Positions 7,222 through 16,641 are shown, counted from the stretch's first letter. The stretch: DNA of 64,000 nucleotides from JBJHCA01 sp050485785 (GCA_050485785.1 JBJHCA010000003.1:1-64000), one strand, 5' to 3'. Notes: a model not told the origin generated them from the letters alone. Numbers and translations: made by a program.

Positions 7222-9498
7222 CTAATGGGTAAACAGAATTTTTGAAACCATGGTCTGATTTCCTGCCCGGTTGGTACTGTAAACCAGATACACACCAGTC
7301 TGTGCACGTCTGCCCATGTAATCATGGCCATCCCATACAGCCTGGCCGCCCAGAGCTCTGGTTTCATATACCAGCCTTCCGCTAATATCGGTAATTTTTA
7401 CAATGGCATCTTGCACAAGTCCATGAATGGCGATATGCCCGGTGTACGAAGGTCGCACAGGATTGGGAAACACCAAAACCTGGTCGGTTTGATATACTTC
7501 ACCGCGAGTAGCTTCACCCCTGAATGACTGAATACCGTAAGGTGTGGCAATAAAAACCTCCCCATTCTCATGATTGATCGCAATATCAATAATGTGGTCG
7601 GAGAAAAGCGGGCTGTTAGATGTATTAAAGCGATAATCAGCTTCAAGTCCGTCAGGGCTCTGAACAAAAATGCCATTGTTTGTCCCTATCCATTTGCGGT
7701 TGCCGCCATCTATGGTTATGGTATTGACACTTTCGTTTTCCAGCAAATACGCGGCAATGCCTTCTACCTCTACTATCTTTCTGGTTCCGGGGCAACCTTG
7801 GTCAAAGATCTGTCCCGCACACTGAAAAACGATAACTCCTTCTGCTGTACCTACCCAGACCTCACCGTTACGGTCAACTGCCAGGCTTCGGATTGTATTG
7901 GTTTGCAACTCTGTATTGGAAGTGGTCAGTTTAATACTTCGCTGCTGTCCGCTTCGGCTTCCGTCATCAAACACCCATACACCACCGGTAATATCGGATA
8001 TCCATTTCTGGCCAAAGTGATCAATAACCAGGTAAAAGGAGAAATTGAGGCCGGGAATTTCAAAGTTTTCCCAACTGCCGTCATTTCTGTAAACGGCCAA
8101 GGGCTTGGGGGCTCCAAAATTTGTCATCCACAGGTTTTCATCATCGTCAAAGACCATACGGCCTACACGATAACTGCCCGTGTCGCCGGCAGTTTCCATC
8201 AGATAACCCTGGCGGAAAAACTTGACATGGCTAGCCTGTCTGTCCGTTTCCAGTAATCCAAAACCAAACATCCCGGCAAATACCCGGCCGTCTGAAGGAT
8301 GGGGAAGCACCTGGAGTACATCCATCGTATTGACAAGCTGTGGATACCTTCCTTCGCGGTAATCACGCCATTCGGCTCCGTTGTACAGATAAAATCCCTC
8401 GCGGTTATAGAGGTAACGCCATGACAGATCAATTGAACCTGCAGCTACCCATAATTCTCCGTCATGAGCCGTAAGGCTTGAAATTCGGGAACCGTAAGGC
8501 CCAGAAGGTGTAATATTGCGGCAATGGCCTGATTCTTGATTATATTCATGAAATCCAAACCATGTATCACTTGTCCAGAATTTTCCCTGTTCATCTTCCA
8601 CCACTTCGGCAATCCTGCCAATACAACCTGATGGTGTTTCATGGATGGTTATCATGCCTTGTTGATCCAGCGTTACCAGTTTGTCGGGATATCCGTCTGC
8701 CAGCATAGCCATGGAAAGGTGAAAAGGGCCGGCATTCATGGTTAACAGAGAATACCCAGGAAAGTCAAATATCACTTCCCACTGTTGTCCGTCAAACTCA
8801 TACAGCGATCTCCCCGACTCAACATAAAGCCGGTTGTTAAATACCCTCATGGGTCCGGTGGCAGCATTCCCGGCAATCCCCATCTGTTGATTCACAGGTT
8901 GCCACTGAGTAATGTCCTGCAGGTTAGATTCAGCACCTATAGATTGGAGGCCATTTTCAGTACTGATGTAGTATGAACCCTGAAAGTAAACCATAGCGTT
9001 GTGCCTCACATTGGTAATGCCAAAACTGCTGGTTTCGAGTCGGTCCAGATCATAAACCACAAAGCCAAAGCCGCAAGCCATCAACGCATAGTGATTATGA
9101 AAGTCTATCTGGTATACAGTTTTATCGCCGGTGATCTGTGCGTTGCGAATATCGCGGACAGGAGTAACTCGGTTTCCTTCCAGGATATCAATAAGTGCGC
9201 TGGAGTATGCTATCAGCAGTTTATTGTTGTGGGAGCTGTACTCAAGTACATCAATTCCCATTTCGCTCAGCCCGTTGATCTTGTTGAGTAACTCGACAGA
9301 ATGGTCGCTGCGGTTGTACCGGAACATGCCTGATGTACTTGCGCCGTAAACTGCATCGGGGCTAATGGCAATACTGCTGCCAATGCGATACTGGAGGTAT
9401 GACTGCCACTGACCGATAGCAACGGATGCCTTTTGGGCATCCAACAAAGAGACATCCAAAAAAATAAAGAAGAGCAGAAAAAGTAATGATCTTTTCAT
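7222..9498 (-). CDS. porZ: PorZ-like T9SS component with beta-propellers and a sorting domain
   Basis: 758 residues. A signal peptide (MKRSLLFLLFFIFLD..LLDAQ) is followed by a PorZ-like N-terminal propeller (GQWQSYLQYR, YGASTSGMFRYN), further repeats of the two-component-regulator propeller type (LWMTNFG, WVGTAEGVIVF, KWIGTNNGIFV) and a C-terminal type A sorting domain (VFPNPVRPSY, ISGRLVYET). In Porphyromonas gingivalis, PorZ is a surface-exposed part of the attachment complex that works with the sortase PorU. This match rests on domain order and the N-terminal block. The alternative is a sensor-like propeller protein, but no kinase domain is present. The gene sits 50 bp after nadD and 11 bp before recO. 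Confidence 0.78.
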   Translation of the reverse strand: MKRSLLFLLFFIFLDVSLLDAQKASVAIGQWQSYLQYRIGSSIAISPDAVYGASTSGMFRYNRSDHSVELLNKINGLSEMGIDVLEYSSHNNKLLIAYSSALIDILEGNRVTPVRDIRNAQITGDKTVYQIDFHNHYALMACGFGFVVYDLDRLETSSFGITNVRHNAMVYFQGSYYISTENGLQSIGAESNLQDITQWQPVNQQMGIAGNAATGPMRVFNNRLYVESGRSLYEFDGQQWEVIFDFPGYSLLTMNAGPFHLSMAMLADGYPDKLVTLDQQGMITIHETPSGCIGRIAEVVEDEQGKFWTSDTWFGFHEYNQESGHCRNITPSGPYGSRISSLTAHDGELWVAAGSIDLSWRYLYNREGFYLYNGAEWRDYREGRYPQLVNTMDVLQVLPHPSDGRVFAGMFGFGLLETDRQASHVKFFRQGYLMETAGDTGSYRVGRMVFDDDENLWMTNFGAPKPLAVYRNDGSWENFEIPGLNFSFYLVIDHFGQKWISDITGGVWVFDDGSRSGQQRSIKLTTSNTELQTNTIRSLAVDRNGEVWVGTAEGVIVFQCAGQIFDQGCPGTRKIVEVEGIAAYLLENESVNTITIDGGNRKWIGTNNGIFVQSPDGLEADYRFNTSNSPLFSDHIIDIAINHENGEVFIATPYGIQSFRGEATRGEVYQTDQVLVFPNPVRPSYTGHIAIHGLVQDAIVKITDISGRLVYETRALGGQAVWDGHDYMGRRAQTGVYLVYSTNRAGNQTMVSKILFTH

Positions 9499-9548
9499 AA
9501 CGTTCGGTGCATGGATATTAACCCGGCAGTACTACAAAATATTGCCGA

Positions 9549-10130
9549 CTAAAGATACATTCCCGCCCTTTCGATTTCATCAATTACCGAATCGGGGAGG
9601 AGGTATCTTACTGAGCGGCCATTTTTAATGCGATCTCTGATTTCAGTAGCCGATAAATACAGGATTGGCATATTGCCGAAGTACCTGATGTTTTGATGCC
9701 CGGCAATGTCTTTGGCGGTGCTTTGCGAGCCTACACGAGGATACACATAGATGCGGTGATTGTCGAGTATATGGCGATAATTTTTCCACTTGTGCAAACT
9801 GCGCAAATTGTCCTCGCCCATAATCAGCGTAAACTCATCATGGGTATACCTTTCTGACAAGTAAGCCAGCGTATCTGCGGTATAGGATGGCCGCGGCATG
9901 GAAAACTCTATATCCGAAGCCTCCAGTGACGGGTTGGATTCAATAGCCAGTTTAACCAGAAACAGCCTGTCGTGATCTCCGGCCAGGCTTTTTTTGCTTT
10001 TCAGCGGATTGTGGGGCGATACCACCATTAAGACCCTGTCGAGATCGGTAAAGTGGGCCATGTAATCGGCAATAATGAGGTGCCCTATGTGAATGGGATT
10101 GAACGTGCCGAAAAACAGCCCTGTTTTCAT
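9549..10130 (-). CDS. nadD: Nicotinate-nucleotide adenylyltransferase
   Basis: NadD transfers AMP from ATP to nicotinate mononucleotide in NAD synthesis. The N-terminal GTFNPIHIGH nucleotidyltransferase motif (about residues 8-17), SPHNPLK, the IMGEDNLRSLHKW segment and the C-terminal LSATEIRDRI motif are all present. The length of 193 residues is normal for the family. The start is the ATG directly before KTGLFFGTFNP. It lies 38 bp after the aminopeptidase gene, within the minus-strand operon. Confidence 0.95.
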   Translation of the reverse strand: MKTGLFFGTFNPIHIGHLIIADYMAHFTDLDRVLMVVSPHNPLKSKKSLAGDHDRLFLVKLAIESNPSLEASDIEFSMPRPSYTADTLAYLSERYTHDEFTLIMGEDNLRSLHKWKNYRHILDNHRIYVYPRVGSQSTAKDIAGHQNIRYFGNMPILYLSATEIRDRIKNGRSVRYLLPDSVIDEIERAGMYL

Positions 10131-10168
10131 GTTGTTCGGAGACTAAATTTCCTTAAAGAACCAATGTA

Positions 10169-11293
10169 TTAAATACCGGCTGATACTTCCATGAGTGCTG
10201 TAAAAAATCCGTTTTTGTATATCAGTTCACCGTCAGCATATATTTCACCCCCGTTTCTCATGTCAGCTATCATATCCCAGTGTATGGGTGATTTGTTTTT
10301 ACCCCCGGTTTGCAGATAAGCCTGACCCAATGCCATGTGTATGGTGCCGCCAATTTTTTCATCGAACAAAATGTTTTTGGTGAAGCGGTTGATGTTGTAG
10401 TTGGTGCCTATGGCTGCTTCGCCAAAAGTGCGTCCGCCTTTCATCTTCATTACACTGTCAAGCAGTTCCTGACCACGGCGTGCTTCCCACTTATACACTT
10501 CACCGTCTTTTACCCAAAGTGTTACATCCTCCACTTCAGTACCCATGAAAATTGCGGGAAATGTAAACCGGACTTTGCCATTAACTTTGTTTTCGACCGG
10601 ACTGGTGTAAACTTCACCGGAAGGCATATTGGTTTGCCCGTCAGAGTTGATCCAGGTTCTTCCTTCCGTTGAAAACGTAATATCAATGTCTTCGCCCAGA
10701 TAACGTATTTCTCTGGTCTGGTTTAGAAAATCAACCAGCTTTTGCTGTCTTTCTCTCACCTTGTACCATTCAGCTATCGGATCGTCCATGTGAAGGAAAC
10801 ATGCTCGGTACACGAAGTTTTCGTACTCTTCAAGTGACATGCCTGCCATCTGGGCAGCAGAGGTGGTGGGGTACTGACACAGATTGCGCTTGAGATCACG
10901 GGTAGCCGTGCGTTCAGAGTAAACCTGGTAGATAGGTTCTCTGGCATCCTTGGCAATTTTCCTGCGATCGGGATCAATATCTGATCCGGTGAACAGGTTG
11001 AATGGAGCTCTTACCCGCAGATAGGCATCAAACTCCTGAATTGCCCGCGAAAAGAGTGGCGATACGTATTCCAGTTGCTCATCATTGCCTTCGGTAAGCA
11101 TAATCCTGTGCTGCTCTCTGAATCGCAGTTCAAAGTCCATATGGCCTCCGGCCTTGATCACCTCACGGTATATTTCCCGTACAAGTGGCTCTGCCAGCGT
11201 AGTGGTGTCCAGATACAGGCGTTGCCCTGGCTGAAGATCTACACAATAGCGAACAAGAAGTTGGGCATATTTATTTAACACATCACTTGTCAT
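10169..11293 (-). CDS. Aminopeptidase, M29 family
   Basis: 374 residues, cytoplasmic (no signal peptide). The block DGQTNMPSGEVYTSP carries one of the expected metal-binding glutamates of M29 peptidases; GGTIHMALGQAY and SPIHWDMIADM supply the expected histidines and aspartate. These are dimeric metal-dependent aminopeptidases of broad specificity (AmpS/AmpT group). The gene is 12 bp from hflX on one side and 38 bp from nadD on the other. Physiological substrates cannot be read from the sequence. Confidence 0.9.
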   Translation of the reverse strand: MTSDVLNKYAQLLVRYCVDLQPGQRLYLDTTTLAEPLVREIYREVIKAGGHMDFELRFREQHRIMLTEGNDEQLEYVSPLFSRAIQEFDAYLRVRAPFNLFTGSDIDPDRRKIAKDAREPIYQVYSERTATRDLKRNLCQYPTTSAAQMAGMSLEEYENFVYRACFLHMDDPIAEWYKVRERQQKLVDFLNQTREIRYLGEDIDITFSTEGRTWINSDGQTNMPSGEVYTSPVENKVNGKVRFTFPAIFMGTEVEDVTLWVKDGEVYKWEARRGQELLDSVMKMKGGRTFGEAAIGTNYNINRFTKNILFDEKIGGTIHMALGQAYLQTGGKNKSPIHWDMIADMRNGGEIYADGELIYKNGFFTALMEVSAGI

Positions 11294-11305
11294 AACGCTG
11301 TTTTA

Positions 11306-12538
11306 TCACCATTTTTTTGACTCATAGGGATATCTCTCCTCATAAGCCTTTTTAATCAGTTCGATCATTTTATCCCTGAGCGCATCTATATTTTCCCTGG
11401 AAAGTGCTGAGGTCATCACAATTTCAGCCTTCAGATTGTTCTCCAGAGTTACCCTGAGCTGCTGCTCAATATCATCGCGGGTCTCCTGATCCAGGAAATC
11501 GTCAAAATACTTCTCTCTGTAGGCATCAATTTTATTGAACACATAGAGCACCGGTTTGTCATCGCAACCAAGTTCTGAGAGCGTTCGCTGAACAGTATTC
11601 ATGTGTTGGTCATACTGTGGATGTGAAATATCCACCACGTGGAGCAACAGATCGCTTTCCCGCACCTCGTCCAGTGTTGACTTGAAGCTCTCGATCAGAT
11701 GATGAGGCAGCTTCCGGATAAACCCTACGGTATCTGACAGCAAAAACGGAACCGTTTCATAAACTACTTTCCGCACTGTGGTATCCAGGGTAGCAAACAG
11801 TTTATCTTCGGCAAACACTTCGGATTTGCTCAGCAGATTCATCAATGTGCTCTTGCCCACATTGGTATATCCAACCAGCGCAACCCTGATGAGTTCACCG
11901 CGTTGCTTTCTGCGGGTGATGTTTTGCTGGTCAATTTTTTCCAATTTCTTTTTGAGAAGCGCAATTTTATCCCTGACTATCCTTCGGTCAGTTTCGATCT
12001 CTTTTTCGCCGGGTCCGCGCATTCCGATACCGCCTCGCTGCCGTTCAAGGTGAGTCCATAATCCTCTCAGCCTGGGGAGCAAGTACTGCATTTGAGCCAG
12101 TTCAACCTGAGTTTTGGCTTGTGCGGTTTGAGCCCGGCTGGCAAAAATATCTAGAATCAGACTGCTTCTATCCATGATCTTTACCTTGAGCTCAGATTCA
12201 ATTTTATTGATTTGCTTTCCGCTCAGGTCGTCGTCAAAAATTACCAAATTAACTTCAGCATGCTTTTCCACATAGTCGCTGATCTCTTCCAGCTTACCTT
12301 TTCCGATAAAGGTGGAAGGAAGAGGTTGAGGTAATTTTTGAGTAAATCTTTTTAAGGTGGAAGCTCCTGCGGTTTGTGCCAGAAACTCGAGTTCATCAAG
12401 ATGCTCGTTCACAGTTTCTTCACTGATGTTGTCCGGTATTATGGCAACCAGCACCGCATATTCAGCCTCATGGCTTTTGACTGTCTGCTTTCCTATTTCC
12501 CACTGTTGTCCCATTCGGTTACTGTTATTCCTCTGCAA
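11306..12538 (-). CDS. hflX: Ribosome-associated GTPase HflX
   Basis: 410 residues. The N-terminal HflX domain has FIGKGKLEEI and IFDDDLSGKQ, followed by the glycine-rich hinge GGIGMRGPGEKEIETDRR. The G domain has GYTNVGKST (G1), DTVGFIRKLP (G3) and NKID (G4). HflX binds the large ribosomal subunit and splits or rescues stalled ribosomes under stress. The start MQRNNSN leaves a short non-conserved tail before the conserved part, so an internal start (for example the M at residue 9) is possible. The gene begins 17 bp after the regulator gene. Confidence 0.95.
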   Translation of the reverse strand: MQRNNSNRMGQQWEIGKQTVKSHEAEYAVLVAIIPDNISEETVNEHLDELEFLAQTAGASTLKRFTQKLPQPLPSTFIGKGKLEEISDYVEKHAEVNLVIFDDDLSGKQINKIESELKVKIMDRSSLILDIFASRAQTAQAKTQVELAQMQYLLPRLRGLWTHLERQRGGIGMRGPGEKEIETDRRIVRDKIALLKKKLEKIDQQNITRRKQRGELIRVALVGYTNVGKSTLMNLLSKSEVFAEDKLFATLDTTVRKVVYETVPFLLSDTVGFIRKLPHHLIESFKSTLDEVRESDLLLHVVDISHPQYDQHMNTVQRTLSELGCDDKPVLYVFNKIDAYREKYFDDFLDQETRDDIEQQLRVTLENNLKAEIVMTSALSRENIDALRDKMIELIKKAYEERYPYESKKW

Positions 12539-12555
12539 TTCAAACTATTCCCAAT

Positions 12556-13827
12556 TCAACTCCCTGAAAACTTTGCATATTCCTTTTTCACAAAGTCCAG
12601 CACTGCGTCTTCCGAGTCAAACCTTCTGAAAATGCCCTGAAGTGTCCGCACGGGTGAATGGTCAGCATGCACATGATTTTGCACATCATCAAGTCGTATC
12701 CGCTCTCCGCTTAAAATGATAAGGCGTTCCACGATATTCCGCAATTCTCTGATATTGCCGGTAAAGGGGTGTTGCTTCAATGCTTCCAGTGCAACGTCAT
12801 CAATGTTTTTGGGCAGCACACCGTATTCGGTACAGATCATTTCAATAAAATGCTTCACCAAATCCGGTATATCGTCTACCCTGTCTTTTAGTGCAGGTAC
12901 ATCGATTACAATGACGGCCAGGCGGTGATATAAATCTTCCCTAAACCTACCTTTGGCAATTTCATCCTGAAGGTTTTTATTGGTTGCGGCAATCACTCTC
13001 ACATTCACCAAAATATCCTTTTCACCACCAACCCGGGTAATTCTGTTTTCCTGAAGAGCTCTGAGCACTTTGGCCTGAGCACTCAAACTCATATCGCCAA
13101 TTTCATCCAAAAAAAGTGTGCCATCGTGAGCCTGCTCAAATTTCCCGATCCGCTGCTTTACCGCCGAGGTAAACGATCCTTTCTCGTGGCCGAAGAGCTC
13201 GCTCTCAATCAGCTCAGACGGTATGGCAGCACAGTTGACCTCGATAAACGGATTGGATGCCCTATTACTTTTTTCATGAAGCCACTGGGCAACGAGTTCT
13301 TTACCGCTTCCATTGGGCCCGGTAATCATAACCCTGGCATCAGTTGGGCCAACCTTTTCAATGGTTTTTAGCACTTTGCTGATGGCTGGGGAAGAACCAA
13401 TAATTCGCTGCTTTTTCCCGGTCTGCTCCACTTTCTTCTTCAACACTTTGGTCTCAGTAGTCAGCAATGTTCTGTCCAGTGCATTGCGGACAGTGACCAG
13501 TAAACGGTTGAGATCAGGCGGCTTGGCCAGGTAATCGTATGCCCCTTTCTTCACTGCTTCCACAGCGGTGTCAATATTGCCATGTCCCGATAGCATGATC
13601 ACTGAAACGTCAGGCTTAATTTCCCTGATCCGCTCCAGCGCTTCCATGCCGTCCATATTGGGCATCTTAATATCGAGCAAAACCACATCGATGTTATTGG
13701 TCTTCAGCTTGGCCAAAGCATCCATACCGTCTGTAGCTTCCAGTACATCGTATTTCTCGAAAGAAAGAATTTCTTTCAGTGTTCTCCTTATACTGGGCTC
13801 ATCATCTACTACCAGAACTTTTGACAT
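12556..13827 (-). CDS. NtrC-type response regulator with altered GAFTGA loop and no HTH domain
   Basis: 423 residues. The receiver domain has the phosphorylation site D52 (VVLLDIKMPNMDG) and the conserved K of YDYLAKP. The AAA+ domain has a variant Walker A (GPNGSGKE), Walker B (LFLDEIGD) and arginine-finger region (RFREDLYHRL). The loop that normally reads GAFTGA and contacts sigma-54 reads GSFTSA. After the AAA+ domain only about 35 residues remain, with no Fis-type helix-turn-helix. It is therefore either an activator working without its own DNA-binding domain or a regulator that no longer uses sigma-54. No histidine kinase gene is adjacent. rpoN itself lies at 33875-35392. Confidence 0.9.
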   Translation of the reverse strand: MSKVLVVDDEPSIRRTLKEILSFEKYDVLEATDGMDALAKLKTNNIDVVLLDIKMPNMDGMEALERIREIKPDVSVIMLSGHGNIDTAVEAVKKGAYDYLAKPPDLNRLLVTVRNALDRTLLTTETKVLKKKVEQTGKKQRIIGSSPAISKVLKTIEKVGPTDARVMITGPNGSGKELVAQWLHEKSNRASNPFIEVNCAAIPSELIESELFGHEKGSFTSAVKQRIGKFEQAHDGTLFLDEIGDMSLSAQAKVLRALQENRITRVGGEKDILVNVRVIAATNKNLQDEIAKGRFREDLYHRLAVIVIDVPALKDRVDDIPDLVKHFIEMICTEYGVLPKNIDDVALEALKQHPFTGNIRELRNIVERLIILSGERIRLDDVQNHVHADHSPVRTLQGIFRRFDSEDAVLDFVKKEYAKFSGS

Positions 13828-13830
13828 AAT

Positions 13831-14217
13831 CTACTGATTGCAATACTTTCCCAATGATAACAATATCAACGTACAGGCATACTCAACTTTTATACCCGCA
13901 GAAGCTGCCTTAAAAGCAAGTACCGGGTTTTCACTGCCCGGGTTAAACACAACTTTCCTGGGTTTCCATTTTTCACATATCCATGATTCGTACTCTGTCT
14001 GGTTACCCGGGTTAATATACAAAGTCAGGATATCAAATGCAGGAATTTCACCAGGGTCTGTAATGAACGCAACATCCGATACTTTGCCCGGACGGATGCC
14101 CAAAGCATATGTTTTAATGCCGTTTTGCCTTAGCTTTTCAATAGCTGTATAACTGGTTCTGTCCGGATTTTCACTTGCACCTAAAACCAGGGTGGTACAG
14201 TTTTCATTCTTTTCCAT
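13831..14217 (-). CDS. CoA-binding (YccU-like) Rossmann protein
   Basis: 128 residues forming one Rossmann-like domain: TLVLGASENPDRTSYTA at the N-terminus, YALGIRPGKV, and FNPGSENP near the C-terminus, the pattern of the small CoA_binding_2 family. The molecular function of these proteins is not firmly known; they are thought to bind CoA or acyl-CoA. The stop lies 3 bp before the start of the response regulator, and the gene begins 11 bp after pdhC, so the three are almost certainly co-transcribed. Confidence 0.85.
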   Translation of the reverse strand: MEKNENCTTLVLGASENPDRTSYTAIEKLRQNGIKTYALGIRPGKVSDVAFITDPGEIPAFDILTLYINPGNQTEYESWICEKWKPRKVVFNPGSENPVLAFKAASAGIKVEYACTLILLSLGKYCNQ

Positions 14218-14228
14218 GTACTTTGTGT

Positions 14229-15548
14229 TTAAACCAGCATCCTGATCGGATCTTCAAGTATTGACTGTAGTGTTTGTAAAAAGGCAGCACCTGTTGCTCC
14301 GTCCACTACACGGTGATCACATGAAAGCGTTACCTTCATTCTGTGTCCGGGAACTATGGCACCATTCTTAACTACGGGTTTGTTCACTATGGCACCTACT
14401 GCTAAAATACAGGCATCGGGAGGGTTGATGATGGCCGTAAATTCTTCAATGCCAAACATGCCCAGATTGGAGATTGTGAATGTGTTGCCCTGCATTTCTT
14501 CGGGTTTAAGCTTCTTATTCTTGGCCTTTTCTGCCAGTTCTTTCACTTCAGCATTGATCTGCGAAAGCGATTTGAAGTTGGCATGCCTGATTACCGGTAC
14601 AAGCAATCCTTCACTCACAGCTACGGCCACGCCCATGTGAATCTGCTGATGCCTGCGAATTTTATCGCCCATCCACGAACTGTTTACGGCAGGATGCTTC
14701 TGAAGTGCCGCAGCACATGCCTTAATTACAATGTCGTTAAAAGAGATCTTGACATCTGTCAGTTCATTGATGGATTTGCGGGCATCCATTGCCCTTTCCA
14801 TATCTATTTCAATAGTCAGGTAGAAGTGTGGTGCACTAAACTTGCTTTCACCCAATCTGCGAGCAATAGTCTTGCGCATCTGACTGACCGTTTCTTCGGT
14901 GTACCGGTCCTCTCCGTCGGGTAGTGCAACCACAGTCGTAGCTGCAGTTTCCGTTTCATCTTTATCAACACCCCGGTTTTCGAGATAAGCCAAAACATCC
15001 CGCTTTACAATTCGGCCTTGTTCTCCGGTACCTTTTAATGCAGCAATATCAACTCCTGACTCTTTGGCCATACTTTTGGCGAGTGGCGATGCCTTAACTC
15101 TTTCATCCGCTTCATCTTCAGCATCTGATTCAGATGTTTCCGATTTCCCGGCATCTGATTCCTCACCCTTTTTCTCTGTTGACTTTTTCTTGACATCACT
15201 TTTTGCAGTCACTTCTCCGGTATCTTCCTCATCAGCTTCCTTTTCCTCTTTCTTTTTACCATTGCCCTCGGCTCCATCAGTAGCTGCTTTAAGTGCGGCT
15301 TTATAGTCTTCTCCTTTTTCGCCTATTACGGCAATGATGCCATTAACGGGCACCGGACCTTCTTTAACGCCGATATGCAGCAACACACCCTCTGCATAGG
15401 CTTCAAGTTCCATGGTTGCTTTATCTGTTTCAACTTCAGCCAGCAAGTCTCCAGGCTCTATGGAATCTCCTTCTTTCTTAAGCCAGCTAACAATCACACC
15501 TTCTTCCATGGTGTCACTCATGCGGGGCATGCGTATTACTTCAGCCAT
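14229..15548 (-). CDS. pdhC: Pyruvate dehydrogenase E2, dihydrolipoamide acetyltransferase
   Basis: 439 residues: one lipoyl domain with the lipoylated lysine at about residue 43 (EVETDKATME), an acidic and lysine-rich linker (about 85-150), the E1/E3-binding domain (ASPLAKSMAKESGVD, GTGEQGRIVKRDV) and the catalytic acetyltransferase domain ending with SCDHRVVDGATGAAF, including the active-site histidine. It transfers acetyl groups from lipoate to CoA. E1 and E3 genes are not in the window. It is the first gene of the minus-strand run; a possible -7 box lies about 110 bp upstream. The motif set fits pyruvate rather than other 2-oxo acids, but that is inferred from overall resemblance. Confidence 0.93.
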   Translation of the reverse strand: MAEVIRMPRMSDTMEEGVIVSWLKKEGDSIEPGDLLAEVETDKATMELEAYAEGVLLHIGVKEGPVPVNGIIAVIGEKGEDYKAALKAATDGAEGNGKKKEEKEADEEDTGEVTAKSDVKKKSTEKKGEESDAGKSETSESDAEDEADERVKASPLAKSMAKESGVDIAALKGTGEQGRIVKRDVLAYLENRGVDKDETETAATTVVALPDGEDRYTEETVSQMRKTIARRLGESKFSAPHFYLTIEIDMERAMDARKSINELTDVKISFNDIVIKACAAALQKHPAVNSSWMGDKIRRHQQIHMGVAVAVSEGLLVPVIRHANFKSLSQINAEVKELAEKAKNKKLKPEEMQGNTFTISNLGMFGIEEFTAIINPPDACILAVGAIVNKPVVKNGAIVPGHRMKVTLSCDHRVVDGATGAAFLQTLQSILEDPIRMLV

Positions 15549-15657
15549 AATGTATGCTCAGTTTTATTTGAATAATGTTGGCAGGCCAAAGCCTGCTCTG
15601 GTTCAACTATCGGGTATTCCGGAAAATTATAAGCCGGAATCTCCTTTAATGGTTCGG

Positions 15658-15665
15658 CAAAAGTA
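15658..15665 (-). promoter_or_regulatory. Possible -7 box for the pdhC operon
   Basis: TACTTTTG on the minus strand fits the Bacteroidota TAnnTTTG -7 consensus, about 110 bp upstream of pdhC. No TTG was found at the normal -33 distance. Confidence 0.35.
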
Positions 15666-15915
15666 TCCAATCCATAGCTTTTTCCCGGCCTTTTTTGCAC
15701 GAAACCTTTTGTTTTTCACCCTTAAAACAAACATAATAACCGATATCTCAGGAATTGATTGCAGGTTTGCCGGCTGTGATGCCCGGCCTCCTAACTTTGA
15801 TTAAGCCGGAGTAACACAGAGGCTCAGTATATGCACAAAAGCTCCGGCCAAATAGCTTCAGCTTGAAAGCAAGCAATATCACAAAACAGAAAGCTTTCAT
15901 TTGCATTGGCCTTAT

Positions 15916-15923
15916 TACCTTTG
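15916..15923 (+). promoter_or_regulatory. Possible -7 box for recR
   Basis: TACCTTTG ends 4 bp before the recR ATG, so transcription would begin at or next to the start codon (a leaderless or nearly leaderless mRNA). A TTTG lies 12 bp further upstream, closer than the usual 17-23 bp. Confidence 0.45.
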
Positions 15924-15927
15924 TGAT

Positions 15928-16617
15928 ATGGCATATTCATCCAAAAAAATAGAACAGGCCGTTGAAGCTTTGTCCATTTTGCCCGGTATCGGGAGCAAAA
16001 CGGCACTCAGGCTTGTATTGCACCTTGTACAACAAGACGAAACCCTCACTCAGCAAATTACTGATGCTCTGGCAGTGATGCGAAATAGCATCAAAACCTG
16101 TAGCGTTTGTAAAAATATTTCCGATGAGGAATTGTGTTCCATTTGTTCCAACCCGGCCAGAAGAAAAAATGTGATCTGCATTGTTGAAAGTATCAGAGAT
16201 GTGATGGCCATCGAAGAAACCGGTCAATTCAATGGCGTGTATCATGTATTGGGCGGGGTTATTTCTCCTATAGACGGCACCGGTCCGGAATCCCTCGAAA
16301 TTGAATCATTGGTTGAAAGAATCCGGACAGGGGAAGCTGATGAGCTCGTAATGGCCATCAGCCCTACCATTGAAGGCGAAACTACCATGTATTACATTGC
16401 CCGTAAGCTGCAAAACTACCCGGTACAGATCAGTACCATAGCACGGGGAGTGTCTTTTGGCGGTGAACTTGAGTATGCCGATCTCTTTACGCTGGGTAGA
16501 TCTATTACAGCAAGGGTTCCGTACCAACAAAATGATATCCATCAAAATGAGAAAGTCATGCATTCAAACAGTGACCTGACTGTTAACCGGGAAAAGCCTT
16601 CTGCGGAAACCTACTAA
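15928..16617 (+). CDS. recR: Recombination protein RecR
   Basis: 229 residues. The helix-hairpin-helix part (LPGIGSKTALRL), the zinc-finger cysteines (CSVCKNISDEELCSIC) and the TOPRIM domain (CIVESIRDVMAIE, GGVISPIDGTGPE, AISPTIEGETT) are all present. RecR forms a ring clamp that works with RecO, also encoded in this window, and RecF in loading RecA. The ATG at 15928 gives the normal N-terminus MAYSSKKIEQ; the frame can be read from a TTG at 15901, but that would add nine unrelated residues. The C-terminus has about 25 extra polar residues compared with the common length of about 200. Confidence 0.95.
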   Translation: MAYSSKKIEQAVEALSILPGIGSKTALRLVLHLVQQDETLTQQITDALAVMRNSIKTCSVCKNISDEELCSICSNPARRKNVICIVESIRDVMAIEETGQFNGVYHVLGGVISPIDGTGPESLEIESLVERIRTGEADELVMAISPTIEGETTMYYIARKLQNYPVQISTIARGVSFGGELEYADLFTLGRSITARVPYQQNDIHQNEKVMHSNSDLTVNREKPSAETY

Positions 16618-16641
16618 ATTCACGCCCACTCCTTCAGCTCC

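Larger units (their letters stand above)
15549..15927. other. Divergent intergenic region between pdhC and recR
   Basis: No gene is visible in these 379 bp. They hold a minus-strand TACTTTTG box for pdhC (15658-15665), a plus-strand TACCTTTG box for recR (15916-15923) and a small perfect hairpin GCAGGC-CAAA-GCCTGC (15581-15596) of unknown meaning. Confidence 0.6.

Noticed and set aside
7570..8256. A 228-codon plus-strand frame inside the porZ gene
   Set aside because: It lies fully antisense to a gene with clear signal peptide and sorting domain, and encodes no recognisable motif.
15581..15596. Hairpin between pdhC and recR as a terminator
   Set aside because: No T run follows on either strand and both neighbouring genes start there instead of ending.
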